The notes: generated from the sequence alone by a model not told the origin. Shown: positions 13,737 through 22,940, numbered from the stretch's first letter. The stretch is DNA of 28,353 nucleotides from G021776435 sp046756245 (GCA_046756245.1 JBHHVZ010000036.1:1-28353); one strand, 5' to 3'. Translations and numbers: made by a program.

Positions 13737-16115
13737 TCAGTCGCCGTAGGGCAGCCAGATATTCTTGACCTCGCAGGCGCGGCGCAGGAATTCGCGCCCC
13801 TCTCCGGTTCTTGTCGACATCCAGTCGCGCCCGCGCCCGTTATTGGTCCAGGCGCGTTTGAGGTTCGACGCCGAAAGCTCCTCGACAAGCGCTGCGCCTT
13901 CGGCCGCGCCATGATACCAGATGCCCTCGACCTGGTCGTGATCGGCAAGCGTCTTTGTGAGCGTGTCTCGTTCGCCCGTGACGATGTTGACGACGCCGGC
14001 GGGAACGTCGGAGGTTTCGAGAATCTGATAAAAATCCGTCGCCAAAAGCGGATAGCGCTCCGACGGGACGACCACGCAGCGATTGCCCATCGCCATCGCC
14101 GGCGCCCACAGCGACACGAACGACAAAAGCGGCGCGGCGTCGGGGCACACAATGCCGATAATCCCGATCGGTTCGTTGACCGCCAGCACCACATTGCGCT
14201 GCGGCGGCGCGTGGGCGAGGCCGTCATATTTATCGGCCCAGGCGGCGTAGGCGAAGAGCCGCGAAATCGATGCGTCCACTTCGGCGCGCGCTTTCGGTTT
14301 CCGAACGCCAACGAGGTCGGCAAGCCGGCGCGTGAATTCGTCCGCCCGCTTGCTGAAATTCTCGGCGACGAAATAGAGGATCTGCGCGCGCATGTGCCCG
14401 GTCGCCGCAGCCCAGCTTTCGGCTTTGAAGGCCGCTTCAACAGCGTCGCGGATATCTTTCCTGTTGCCGAGCGCGACTCGGCCCGCATAGCGCCCGTCAT
14501 GGGTCGCAACGGCCATGGTGCGGCCCCAGTCGGGGCGCTTCTGTTTGCCGCCGATGAACTGTTTCGGCGTCTGGTCGATTTCGACGACCTTGTCGGCGGC
14601 GAAATCCTTTGGCGTACTGACGATGACGGCGTCGTCGTTCCATTCGTCGCGCAGCTTGATATATTCGTAGATTCCCTCGCGTCCGCCTTCGCGCCCGAAA
14701 CCGGATTCGCGATAACCGCCGAAGCCGCAGGCCGCGTCGAAAGCGTTCGTCGTGTTGATCCAGACGACGCCTGCTTTCATCATGCTGGCGGCTTCAAGCG
14801 CCCGGTTGATGTTTTCCGACCAGATCGTCGCCGCAAGCCCGTAACGCGTATTGTTGGCGAGCGCGACGGCCTCCTTCAACGTCCTGAACGACATGGCCGC
14901 GAGCACGGGGCCGAAAATCTCTTCCTGCATGGCGGCGTTGCTCGGGGCGAGATTGGTCATCAAAGTCGGCGGATAAAAGCAGCCGTTTTCCGGCATTGGG
15001 ACGTCGGGCCGCCAGACTTCCGCGCCTTCGCTTTCGCCCTTCTTGACCAGCGTATCGATGCGGTCGCGCTGAACGGGATCGACGATGGCGCCCATGTCGA
15101 CCGCCTTGTCGAGCGGATCGCCGATGCGGAAGGATTGCAGGCGGGTTTTGATTTTCTCCGTCACCCGATTTGCGACGCTTTCTTCCACCAGGAGCCGCGA
15201 GCCGGCGCAACATACCTGGCCCTGATTGAACCAGATGGCGTCGATCAATCCCTCGACGGCGCCGTCGAGATCGGCGTCCTCGAACACGATAAAGGGAGAC
15301 TTTCCGCCGAGCTCCAGCGAGATTTTCTTGCCGGAGCCGGCCGTCCGCTGACGGATGATCCGTCCGACTTCGGTCGAGCCGGTGAACGCGATCTTGGCGA
15401 TTTCAGGATGCTCGACGATGAGCGCGCCGGTTTCGCCCTCGCCGGTGACAATGTTGACGACGCCCGGCGGAAGCTGCGCTTCTTTGCACAGCTCGGCGAA
15501 ATAAAGCGCGGTGAGGCTCGTATATTCGGCGGGCTTCAGCACGACGCAATTGCCCGTGGCGATCGCCGGCGCGATCTTCCACGCAAGCATCAGAAGCGGG
15601 AAATTCCACGGGATGACCTGCCCGACGACGCCGAGCGGAACATGATCGGGAAACTCCCGGTCCATGAGCTGAGCCCAGCCGGCGTGATGGTACAAGTGAC
15701 GCGCCACCAGCGGAATATCGATGTCGCGGGTCTCGCGGATCGGCTTGCCGTTGTCGAGGCTTTCAAGCACGGCGAGAAAACGGCTGTTCTTCTGTATGAG
15801 CCGCGCCAGCGCATAAAGATGGCGCGCACGCTCGTGACCGGAGAGTTTCGACCAGGCGGGAAAGGCCGCATTCGCGGCGTCGACGGCGTCGTCGACGTCC
15901 TCGCGCCCGGCTGTGGCGATCGTGGCGAGGTTTTCGCCGGTCGCGGGGTTGCGGCTTGCGAACGGCTGTTTCCCGCCCGTGGGCGCGACGAAGTCGCCAT
16001 TGATAAAAAGCCCGAACCCATCCTTATGCTCCGCGAGCCAGTCGCGTACATAGTCGGATTGTTCAGGCGCTGGCCCGTAAGCCATGGAGTCGAAAATTTC
16101 TGCGATGTCGGACAC
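13737..16115 (-). CDS. Double-domain aldehyde dehydrogenase, ALDH16 type
   Basis: A 792-residue NAD(P)-type aldehyde dehydrogenase with two ALDH modules. The first (about 1-500) is complete: IPWNFP with N171, the glutamate in SLELGGKSP (E268), and the nucleophile in GQVCCAGSR (C302). The second (about 530-792) resembles an ALDH Rossmann part (VPAGVVNIVTGERDTL) but shows no catalytic Cys/Glu pair. This is the ALDH16 architecture, in which bacterial members keep the cysteine that mammalian ALDH16A1 has lost. It starts with GTG 6 bases after the deoC stop, so it is in the deo transcript. The likely substrate is acetaldehyde from DeoC, or a deoxyribose-derived aldehyde; this is inferred. It is twice the length of standard ALDH without any frameshift. 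Confidence 0.92.
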   Translation of the reverse strand: MSDIAEIFDSMAYGPAPEQSDYVRDWLAEHKDGFGLFINGDFVAPTGGKQPFASRNPATGENLATIATAGREDVDDAVDAANAAFPAWSKLSGHERARHLYALARLIQKNSRFLAVLESLDNGKPIRETRDIDIPLVARHLYHHAGWAQLMDREFPDHVPLGVVGQVIPWNFPLLMLAWKIAPAIATGNCVVLKPAEYTSLTALYFAELCKEAQLPPGVVNIVTGEGETGALIVEHPEIAKIAFTGSTEVGRIIRQRTAGSGKKISLELGGKSPFIVFEDADLDGAVEGLIDAIWFNQGQVCCAGSRLLVEESVANRVTEKIKTRLQSFRIGDPLDKAVDMGAIVDPVQRDRIDTLVKKGESEGAEVWRPDVPMPENGCFYPPTLMTNLAPSNAAMQEEIFGPVLAAMSFRTLKEAVALANNTRYGLAATIWSENINRALEAASMMKAGVVWINTTNAFDAACGFGGYRESGFGREGGREGIYEYIKLRDEWNDDAVIVSTPKDFAADKVVEIDQTPKQFIGGKQKRPDWGRTMAVATHDGRYAGRVALGNRKDIRDAVEAAFKAESWAAATGHMRAQILYFVAENFSKRADEFTRRLADLVGVRKPKARAEVDASISRLFAYAAWADKYDGLAHAPPQRNVVLAVNEPIGIIGIVCPDAAPLLSFVSLWAPAMAMGNRCVVVPSERYPLLATDFYQILETSDVPAGVVNIVTGERDTLTKTLADHDQVEGIWYHGAAEGAALVEELSASNLKRAWTNNGRGRDWMSTRTGEGREFLRRACEVKNIWLPYGD

Positions 16116-16121
16116 GGATGA

Positions 16122-17141
16122 TTATCCCATTGGATGGCGGTTCGCCGCGGAGTAGCGGCCGGTTGCGAAATGCTCAAGCTGGCGCTCGATGTCGCCAAGC
16201 AGGCGCGAGGCGCCGAAACGGAAGAGTTTCGGCGACAGCCACTCATCGCCCAGTTCTTCTTTCACGAGGATGAGATATTGCAGCGCTGTCTTGGCGTTCG
16301 ATATGCCGCCGGCGGGCTTGAAACCTGCTTTATGGCCGGTGCGCTGATAATAGTCGCGGATCGTGCGCATCATCACCAGGCTCACAGGCAGCGTGGCGTT
16401 CACAGACTCCATGCCCGTCGATGTCTTGATAAAATCGGCGCCGGCCATCATGCACGCCATCGACGCCTTACCGACCTTGCCGATGGAGCCGAGCTCGCCC
16501 GCAGCGATGATCGATTTCAGATGCGCCTCGCCGCAGGCCTCGCGAAACGCTTTCACTTCGTCGTAAAGCGCGCGCCAGTTGGCGGCCAGCACATGCTTGC
16601 GGCTGACGACGATGTCGATTTCCGTTGCGCCGGCCTCGACCGAGGCCTTGATCTCCTGAAGCCGGGTTTCGAACGGCGCATGGCCGGCGGGAAAGCCGGT
16701 CGAGACGGCGGCGACCTCGACACCCGAGCCTTTCAAGGCGTCGACCGCCGTTTCCACGAAGGCGTGATAGACGCAGACCGCGGCGACGGTGAGGCCCAAA
16801 TCCTCAGCGTCCAAATCCTTCAACAGATCGGCGCGCACCGGGTTTCTGGCTTTCGCGCACAGCCGACGCACGCGTCCCTCGGTGTCGTCGCCGGCGAGCG
16901 TCGTCAAATCCATGCACGAAATCGCCTTTAAGAGCCAGGCGGCTTGCCAGGCTTTCTTCACCGTGCGCCGGCCGGCGAGCGTTGCGACGCGCCGCTCGGC
17001 CGCCGACAAATTGACCCGCACGTCCTCGACCCAGTCGGCCTCGAAAGGCGTTCCGGGATTGCGCGCAATTTCGTCCTCACGTGCTGCTTTCTTTCTCGCC
17101 GCGGCGTGTTCGCCGAGCTCCATCACATTTGTCTGGTTCAT
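16122..17141 (-). CDS. deoC: Deoxyribose-phosphate aldolase DeoC
   Basis: Cleaves 2-deoxyribose-5-phosphate to glyceraldehyde-3-phosphate and acetaldehyde through a lysine Schiff base. The Schiff-base lysine is K239 in GADFIKTSTGM. The second catalytic lysine is K275 in AGFKPAGGIS and the aspartate is D176 in TEIDIVVSRKHV. At 339 residues it is longer than E. coli DeoC (about 260) because of an N-terminal extension of about 70 residues, common in the long form of the family. Located 26 bp after deoB and 6 bp before the ALDH on one strand, so substrate is supplied by DeoB and the acetaldehyde is probably passed to the ALDH. Confidence 0.96.
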   Translation of the reverse strand: MNQTNVMELGEHAAARKKAAREDEIARNPGTPFEADWVEDVRVNLSAAERRVATLAGRRTVKKAWQAAWLLKAISCMDLTTLAGDDTEGRVRRLCAKARNPVRADLLKDLDAEDLGLTVAAVCVYHAFVETAVDALKGSGVEVAAVSTGFPAGHAPFETRLQEIKASVEAGATEIDIVVSRKHVLAANWRALYDEVKAFREACGEAHLKSIIAAGELGSIGKVGKASMACMMAGADFIKTSTGMESVNATLPVSLVMMRTIRDYYQRTGHKAGFKPAGGISNAKTALQYLILVKEELGDEWLSPKLFRFGASRLLGDIERQLEHFATGRYSAANRHPMG

Positions 17142-17167
17142 TTTGCGTGCTCTTCAGTATCAAGTCC

Positions 17168-18385
17168 TTATAGAAACGATTGTCCCGCGGGAAGGGGGGC
17201 GAGCCCCAAATGGGCGGCCAGCGACTGGCCGATATCGGCGAAGGTCTCCCGGCGGCCGATGGAATGCGGTTCGACTTTCGGTCCGAATGCAAGAATGGGA
17301 ATAAATTCGCGCGTATGATCCGAGCCCGGCCAAGTCGGGTCGCAGCCGTGATCGGCCGTCAACACGACCGCGTCGCCCGCGCGCAGCCTTTCGTGCAGCT
17401 CCGGCAGGCGCCGATCAAACGCCTCAAGCGCGGCGGCGTAGCCGGCCGTGTCGCGGCGGTGACCGTAAAGCATATCGAAATCAACGAAATTCGCGAAAAT
17501 GATGGCGTCATCCGGCGAATTATCAATTTCCGAGAGCCAGGCGTCGAACAGCGCTTCATTGCCGTCCGCCTTGACCAGTTTGGTGACGCCTTTATGGGCG
17601 AAGATATCGCCGATCTTGCCGATCGCAATCACCGGTTTTCCTTCCTCCGCATAAAGATCGAGCAACGTAGCGCCATGCGGCGGCGTCGCATAGTCGCGCC
17701 GGTTGCCAGTGCGTTTGAATTCGCCTTTGCGTTCGCCAATAAAGGGACGCGCAATGACGCGCCCGATATTGTATTCATCGACCAGCCCGCGGGCGATTTT
17801 GCAGGTCTCGAAAAGACGCTCCAGGCCGAAATGCGTTTCATGCGCAGCGATCTGGAAAACGGAATCCGCCGACGTGTAGACGATCGGCTTGCCGGTGCTG
17901 ATATGCTCCTCGCCGAATTCTTCAATAATAACGGTGCCCGAAGCGTGCCGGTTTCCAAGAACGCCTGGCAAGTCCGCGCGCGCGACAAGCGCGCCGATAA
18001 GGGCCGGCGGAAAACTTGGCGGGCCTTTCGGGAAATAGCCCCAGTCAAATTCCACCGGCAGGCCCATCATCTCCCAATGACCGCTCGGCGTGTCCTTGCC
18101 ATAGCTTTTTTCCGCCGCATATCCGTAAACGCCGGCGTAACTTTCCGGCTCCTCCAAAGGCAGGCCGCGCGCGCCGGCGTCACGCGCCAGCCGGCCAAGC
18201 CCGAGCGCAAGCAGGTTTGGAATCTTCAGCGGCCCCTGGCGCAATCCCTTGACATCGGCTCTTCCGGCCGCGCACGCTTCGGCGATGTGCGCGAATGTGT
18301 TCGCGCCCGCATCGCCGAATTTTTCAGCGTCGTCTGCAGCGCCTACGCCGAAAGAGTCGAGAACGCCGACAATTGCGCGCGCCAT
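17168..18385 (-). CDS. deoB: Phosphopentomutase DeoB
   Basis: Interconverts (deoxy)ribose-1-phosphate and 5-phosphate, linking nucleoside phosphorolysis to DeoC and the pentose pathway. It belongs to the alkaline-phosphatase superfamily with a two-metal site: D10 in VLDSFGVGAADD, the active-site KDTPSGHWEMMG with the phosphorylated residue around S101, NFVDFDMLYGHRRD, and the metal histidines in TADHGCDPTWPGSDHTREF. At 405 residues the length is normal. First gene of deoB-deoC-ALDH, divergent from rutR across a 448-bp region. No nucleoside phosphorylase accompanies it, so the phosphorolysis enzyme must be encoded elsewhere. Confidence 0.96.
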   Translation of the reverse strand: MARAIVGVLDSFGVGAADDAEKFGDAGANTFAHIAEACAAGRADVKGLRQGPLKIPNLLALGLGRLARDAGARGLPLEEPESYAGVYGYAAEKSYGKDTPSGHWEMMGLPVEFDWGYFPKGPPSFPPALIGALVARADLPGVLGNRHASGTVIIEEFGEEHISTGKPIVYTSADSVFQIAAHETHFGLERLFETCKIARGLVDEYNIGRVIARPFIGERKGEFKRTGNRRDYATPPHGATLLDLYAEEGKPVIAIGKIGDIFAHKGVTKLVKADGNEALFDAWLSEIDNSPDDAIIFANFVDFDMLYGHRRDTAGYAAALEAFDRRLPELHERLRAGDAVVLTADHGCDPTWPGSDHTREFIPILAFGPKVEPHSIGRRETFADIGQSLAAHLGLAPLPAGQSFL

Positions 18386-18833
18386 GCAAAAGCCCTTTCC
18401 TTATGCGGCGGCGAATGCCCAGGAGGAATCTCTGATCCGGGTGTCCTGAGCAGGGATATTCAGAAGATTGACCCGGGCGCTCAAGGTCTGGTCACGACGT
18501 CGAAACGAAACGGCGCGGACCCGAAAAACGCCTTCAAGACCCTACCAAAAGTGCAGCGCGCGACCAAGATTTTTATCGCTGCGCGCGTCGCTTTCAGGCT
18601 CAAAAAATTGAGATTTTTCGCACTTGGTGATCCGACGGCCGCCCATGGGTCAGACCGTCCGGACGGGAGATCAAATCGGTCGCCGGCGGAGCCCGCCTCA
18701 GTCCTGTTCGGATAGCTTGAGCTTGGCCCCGACCAAGGTTAGCTTCGGCCCGCCCGCGATGGCGTCGCATACAGGACTGCCCCGCGTGTAAGGTCTTTTG
18801 GAATACCTTCCGTAACCCGGCGGGACACGCACG
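18386..18833. promoter_or_regulatory. Divergent deoB-rutR intergenic region, rich in symmetric elements
   Basis: This 448-bp region shows no gene. Seen here: a perfect 12-bp palindrome CCGTCC/GGACGG at 18655-18666; a short GGTC-A-GACC just before it (around 18648-18656); CTCAA-aaaa-TTGAG at 18599-18612 followed by ATTTTT; a hairpin GGCGG-agc-CCGCC at 18685-18697; AAGGT...ACCTT at 18790-18809 just before rutR; and a near-direct repeat GCAGCGCGCGAC (18553-18564) / GCTGCGCGCGTC (18578-18589). I found no good match to the RutR box. Two promoters must lie here, but I cannot place them. Confidence 0.4.
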
Positions 18834-19514
18834 ATGCCTGCGAAAACAAAAATCACGCGGACGCAAATCATCTCAAAGTCCGAAACCGTCGAACCCCACG
18901 AACGGAAGAAAACGCGCATAACCATAAAGAACGAGAAGAAAATTCTCGACGCCGCCCAAACCGTCATCGCCGAATACGGTTTTCACGGCGCGACCATCGA
19001 CCGCGTCGCCGAACAAGCGGGCATGTCGAAACCCAATCTCCATTATTATTTCAAGACAAAGACAGATCTCTACAAGGCTGTGTTGCAACGCACGCTCGAT
19101 ATCTGGCTCGACTCTCTGGCGAAGCTGGATCCCGACGGCGATCCTGAAACAGAACTGTCGACCTATATCGTCGAAAAGGTGGAGATGTCGCGGCTGCACC
19201 CGACGGCGTCGCGTGTGTTCGCCAATGAGATGCTGCGCGGCGGGCCGCTTCTCAAGGACTATCTGAAAAATGATCTCAAGAAACTCGTGAACCGAAAAGC
19301 GCGCGTCATCGAACACTGGATTCGAGAAGGAAAGATCGCACCGATCAATCCGGTCCACCTGATCTTTTTAATCTGGGCCGCGACGCAGCATTACGCTGAC
19401 TTTCAGCCGCAAGTAAGAGCCGTGCTTGGCGTCGGCGATTTGAACGCGCAGCAGTTCAAAAAGATCGAACAATCCCTGTGCGAGATCATCATTCGGGGCG
19501 TTCTGCCGCGTTAG
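18834..19514 (+). CDS. rutR: TetR-family regulator of pyrimidine use (RutR-like)
   Basis: A 226-residue TetR-type repressor. The helix-turn-helix is in IDRVAEQAGMSKPNLHYYFK followed by TKTDLYKAVL. The C-terminal part (YIVEKVEMSRLHPTASRVFA, NEMLRGGPLLKDYL, HLIFLIWAATQHYADF) matches the ligand domain of E. coli RutR/YcdC, which binds uracil or thymine and then releases DNA. It is convergent with cdd; their stop codons share bases (TTAG at 19511-19514). Two RutR-box-like sites upstream of preT support it being the local repressor. The first ~28 basic residues may be an overlong N-terminus. ATG at 18834 has only a weak GGGA upstream. Confidence 0.88.
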   Translation: MPAKTKITRTQIISKSETVEPHERKKTRITIKNEKKILDAAQTVIAEYGFHGATIDRVAEQAGMSKPNLHYYFKTKTDLYKAVLQRTLDIWLDSLAKLDPDGDPETELSTYIVEKVEMSRLHPTASRVFANEMLRGGPLLKDYLKNDLKKLVNRKARVIEHWIREGKIAPINPVHLIFLIWAATQHYADFQPQVRAVLGVGDLNAQQFKKIEQSLCEIIIRGVLPR

Positions 19515-19918
19515 TCGTTCCTATCCAGCGCGAAGGCGGCCGGCAGCAGTTCCTCCATCGAGTATGAGCGCACCGCGCCGGTTTCGTCCTTGAGCAGGAT
19601 TTCAGTTTCCTGATCGGCGAACTCTGAAATGCGCTGGCGGCAGCCGCCGCAGGGCGTGCAGGTTTCGATGTTCTCGCCGCCGCCGATGACGGCGATTTTG
19701 CGAATTCGCTTGCCGCCGCCGGCGATCATCGCCGCAATGGCGCCGGCTTCCGCGCAGGCGCCGTTGGGATAGGCGGCGTTTTCGACATTGCAGCCCACAT
19801 GAATGCGGCCCGCCTCGTCCTCGATCGCCGCGCCGACCCTGAATTTCGAATAGGGCGCATAGGCGCGTTCGCGTACGGCCGCCGCCTGCTCGAACAGACT
19901 CTCTGCAGCGCTCGCCAT
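19511..19918 (-). CDS. cdd: Cytidine deaminase
   Basis: Deaminates cytidine and deoxycytidine to uridine forms, feeding the pyrimidine route. The zinc site is of the three-cysteine small type: the catalytic glutamate in GACAEAGAIAAM and the paired cysteines in TPCGGCRQRISEF. The substrate segment is SKFRVGAAI...NVENAAYPN. ATG at 19918 gives 135 residues, the normal length for the homotetrameric class, and sits 1 base after the dihydropyrimidinase stop. A longer frame to 19966 would overlap that gene by 47 bases and add no conserved sequence. Last gene of the pyrimidine operon. Confidence 0.95.
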   Translation of the reverse strand: MASAAESLFEQAAAVRERAYAPYSKFRVGAAIEDEAGRIHVGCNVENAAYPNGACAEAGAIAAMIAGGGKRIRKIAVIGGGENIETCTPCGGCRQRISEFADQETEILLKDETGAVRSYSMEELLPAAFALDRND

Positions 19919-19919
19919 G

Positions 19920-21359
19920 TTAGCGCTCAACCTTCGATGATCTGCTTCGAACGGCGGACTTTTCAAGCGCCTCGAACATCGGATGAAAGGCCGGGCGTTT
20001 GATATAGCGTCCGGCGCCGCGTTCGGCGCGCAGTTCGCCCTTGGCGTAAACGACCTTGCCCTGGCTCAGCGTATGCGACGCGAGGCCCGTCGCCTCCATG
20101 CCTTCAAAAATGTTGAAGTCGACATTCTGATGATGGGTCTTGGCTGAGATGGTCTTGCTCGCCGCCGGATCCCAGACGACGATGTCGGCGTCGCCGCCTT
20201 CGACGATGCAGCCTTTGCGCGGATAAATGTTGAAGATTTTCGCCGCATTCGCCGACGTCGCAGCGACGAATTCCTCCGGCGTCAGGCGGCCGGTTCCGAC
20301 TCCATGCGTCCAAAGCACGGCTAGGCGGTCCTCGACGCCGCCGGTGCCGTTCGGAATCTTCGAGAAATCGTCCTTGCCCATTGCTTTCTGGTCGTAACAG
20401 AAGCAGCAATGGTCTGTCGCCGTGGTCTGTAGATTGCCGGACTGAAGCCCGCGCCACAGCGCTTCCTGATGTTCTTTCGGGCGGAAGGGCGGCGACATCA
20501 CGTGGGCGGCCGCAAATCCCCAATCGGGATTCCGGTAGACGCTGTCGTCGATCATAAGGTGGCCGGCGAGCGCCTCGCCGAAGACGCGGCTTCCTTCGTT
20601 GCGCGCCTGCGTGATGCGCTCGAGCGCTTCCTTGGTCGAAACGTGGACAAGATAAACCGGAACGCCAATGACCTGGGCGAATCGGATGACGCGGTCGGCG
20701 GCTTCGGCTTCGACGCGGGGCGGGCGCGAAAGCGGATGGCCTTCCGGCCCGGTGATTCCGCGCGCCAGCATCTCCTGCTGGAGCTGATAGACAAGCTCGC
20801 CGTTTTCCGCGTGCACGGTGACGATGGCGCCGAGCTCGAGCGCGCGTTTAAAGCTGTTATAAATCGTCTCGTCGGTCGCCATGATGGCGTTCTTGTACGC
20901 CATGAAATGCTTGAAGCTGTTGACGCCTTCTTCCTCGACAAGCGTTTTCATATCGGCGTGCACGGAATCGTCCCACCAGGTGACGGCGACGTGAAAGCCG
21001 TAATCGCCGGCGGCTTTCTCCGCCCATTCGCGCCATTGCCTGTAAGCGTCCATCAAGCGCTGCTGCGGATTGGGGATGACGAAGTCGATAATCATGGTCG
21101 TGCCGCCCGCGAAACCGGCGGCGGTGCCGGTGTAGAAATCTTCCGAGGCGACTGTTCCCATGAACGGAAGCTGCATGTGCGTATGCGGGTCGATGCCGCC
21201 CGGCATCACGAACTGACCGCCGGCGTCGACGATTTCGGCGTTCGACGGCGCTTCGAGATCTGCGCCGACGGTTTTGATTTTCCCCTCTTCGCAATAGACG
21301 TCGGCGCGGAAGCGCCGATCGGCGTTGACGACTGTTCCGCCGCGAATGAGTACCGACAT
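19920..21359 (-). CDS. hydA: Dihydropyrimidinase
   Basis: Opens 5,6-dihydrouracil and dihydrothymine to N-carbamoyl-beta-alanine and N-carbamoyl-beta-aminoisobutyrate, the second step of the reductive pathway. A cyclic amidohydrolase of 479 residues with metal ligands HTH in GGIDPHTHMQLPF, the carboxylated-lysine region NSFKHFMAYKNAI, His in VTVHAENGEL, His in YLVHVSTKEAL and Asp in TTATDHCCF. AAGGAG is 8 bases upstream of the ATG. It lies between the permease and cdd. Related hydantoinases and allantoinases are the alternative, but the preTA neighbours make dihydropyrimidinase by far the best call. Confidence 0.96.
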   Translation of the reverse strand: MSVLIRGGTVVNADRRFRADVYCEEGKIKTVGADLEAPSNAEIVDAGGQFVMPGGIDPHTHMQLPFMGTVASEDFYTGTAAGFAGGTTMIIDFVIPNPQQRLMDAYRQWREWAEKAAGDYGFHVAVTWWDDSVHADMKTLVEEEGVNSFKHFMAYKNAIMATDETIYNSFKRALELGAIVTVHAENGELVYQLQQEMLARGITGPEGHPLSRPPRVEAEAADRVIRFAQVIGVPVYLVHVSTKEALERITQARNEGSRVFGEALAGHLMIDDSVYRNPDWGFAAAHVMSPPFRPKEHQEALWRGLQSGNLQTTATDHCCFCYDQKAMGKDDFSKIPNGTGGVEDRLAVLWTHGVGTGRLTPEEFVAATSANAAKIFNIYPRKGCIVEGGDADIVVWDPAASKTISAKTHHQNVDFNIFEGMEATGLASHTLSQGKVVYAKGELRAERGAGRYIKRPAFHPMFEALEKSAVRSRSSKVER

Positions 21360-21383
21360 GGTTTCGTGCTCCTTTCCGCCCGA

Positions 21384-22868
21384 TTATCGCTTCGCCATCA
21401 CACGCGCCATCGCGTAATAGACGACGGCGGCGACGGCGAAGCCGACAAACCAAGCATATCCATAGATAGCATCGAATGCGGCCGGGACAGAATCAAACAG
21501 CCCGGCGGTGTGAAGAAATCCCGGCAGGTTGGGCGCGACCCCGATAGCGAAAGCGGTAAGCCCGGCGGCGTTCCAGCCGTTCTTGGCGCCGTAGACGCCG
21601 TCATGCCGATAGAGGTCGTCGATCTCGAGCCGCGTGCGGCGCAGCGCAAAATAATCGACGATCAGAATGCCGGCGATCGGCCCCAAAAGCGCCGAATAGC
21701 CGACAAGCCAGGTGAAGATATAGGCGCCGGCGTCTTCCACGAGTTTCCAGGGAAAAATCGCAATGCCGATGGCTGCGGTGATGTAGCCGCCCATCCGGAA
21801 CGACACTTTCGACGGCGCCAGATTTGAAAATCCATATGCCGGCGCCACGACATTGGCGGCGAGATTTGTCGTCAGGGTCGCAACCACAAGGGCCGCGAGC
21901 GAAAAAATGACGCTCGCGCCGCCCATGCGTCCGGCGAGCTCCACCGGATTCCAGACCGCCTCGCCGTAAATCGACACCGTCGCCGAGGTGACGGCGACGC
22001 TGATGAACGCAAAGAGCGCCATCGGCGCCGGCAAGCCGATCGCCTGTCCGATCATTTGCGCGCGCTGCCCTTTGGCGAAGCGCGTAAAGTCAGGAATGTT
22101 CAACGCCATGGTCGCCCAGAAACCGACCATGCCGGTGAGCGAAATGATGAAGGTCGGCCAGAACTGTCCTTCCTTCGGGCCGCCTTCTACGAATTGCGAC
22201 GGCGCCGACAACATCTCGCCGAACCCGCCCGCGGTAACATAAGCCCAGATGAGCAACGCAAACGCCATTGCCAGAAGAAACGGCGCCGCGAGAATTTCAA
22301 GCCAGCGGATCGACTCTGTGCCGTGACGGATGAAGTAAAGATGCATCGCCCAGAACGTGAGAAAACTCAGCGTTTGCGCCGGGTCGATGCCGAGTATCGG
22401 CAGAGGTTCTCCCTCAAAGAAACCGCCGGTCAGCGTATTCAGAATCACATAAATCGCCGAACCGCCGACCCAGGTGTTGATGCCGAACCAGCCGCAGGCG
22501 ACGAGGCCCCTTGCGACGGCGGGAATTTTCGCGCCCTGCGGTCCAAACGCCGCGCGCAACAGCACCGGAAACGGCGCCCCGTATTTGGCGCCCATATGGC
22601 CGATCGCGATCATCGGCGCGAGCACGATGACATTGCCGAGAAAGACGGTGAAAACCGCCTGGCGCCAGTTCATGCCGGCGGCGATAAGCCCGCCTGCGAG
22701 CAGGTAGGTCGGCACGCAGGCGACCATCGCGACCCATAGCGCGGCGTAGGATCGGCTGGTCCAGGTGCGCTCGGCGTCAGGAGTCGGCGCGAGGTCCGCG
22801 TTCCAGAGATCTGCGCTGAAACTTTGCCGGGCGGCCGCACCGTCGCTAATAGCGCTCGTTTCGCTCAT
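21384..22868 (-). CDS. NCS1-family nucleobase permease
   Basis: An inner-membrane symporter of 494 residues with about 12 hydrophobic segments, of the nucleobase:cation symporter-1 family (cytosine, uracil, allantoin, hydantoin, thiamine). Family features are the N-terminal WTSRSYAALWVAMVACVPTY, the GMNWRQAVFTVFLGN helix pair, YGAPFPVLLRAAFG, NIPDFTRFAKGQ, and WLVGYSALLGPIAGILIVDY near the C-terminus. Given the flanking catabolic genes, the substrate is probably uracil, thymine or a dihydropyrimidine/hydantoin. AAGG is about 9 bases upstream of the ATG. A hairpin repeat separates it from the upstream gene, so its expression may be set differently from the operon's first genes. Confidence 0.92.
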   Translation of the reverse strand: MSETSAISDGAAARQSFSADLWNADLAPTPDAERTWTSRSYAALWVAMVACVPTYLLAGGLIAAGMNWRQAVFTVFLGNVIVLAPMIAIGHMGAKYGAPFPVLLRAAFGPQGAKIPAVARGLVACGWFGINTWVGGSAIYVILNTLTGGFFEGEPLPILGIDPAQTLSFLTFWAMHLYFIRHGTESIRWLEILAAPFLLAMAFALLIWAYVTAGGFGEMLSAPSQFVEGGPKEGQFWPTFIISLTGMVGFWATMALNIPDFTRFAKGQRAQMIGQAIGLPAPMALFAFISVAVTSATVSIYGEAVWNPVELAGRMGGASVIFSLAALVVATLTTNLAANVVAPAYGFSNLAPSKVSFRMGGYITAAIGIAIFPWKLVEDAGAYIFTWLVGYSALLGPIAGILIVDYFALRRTRLEIDDLYRHDGVYGAKNGWNAAGLTAFAIGVAPNLPGFLHTAGLFDSVPAAFDAIYGYAWFVGFAVAAVVYYAMARVMAKR

Positions 22869-22940
22869 GCATTCGCCTTAGTTATCTCTTTTCATCAACT
22901 TTTTTCAGCTCAGTCCGACTTTGTGGATCGTTTTCACTCC

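Noticed and set aside
13602..16121. 839-codon frame antisense to the ALDH gene
   Set aside because: Longest shadow frame in the window, but the composition is Arg/Asp/His-rich and featureless, while the opposite strand encodes a complete ALDH16.
18480..18510. TTGACC...CTCAA and CTGGTCA near 18466-18497 as RutR boxes
   Set aside because: Only about 8 of 14 positions match and the spacing is off, unlike the two sites upstream of preT.
18599..18617. CTCAA-aaaa-TTGAG followed by ATTTTT as an intrinsic terminator
   Set aside because: The stem is only five AT-rich pairs, and no gene ends nearby in that direction.
17180..18715. 511-codon frame antisense to deoB and into the intergenic region
   Set aside because: Coding content follows deoB on the other strand; no recognisable motif in the part that extends past deoB.
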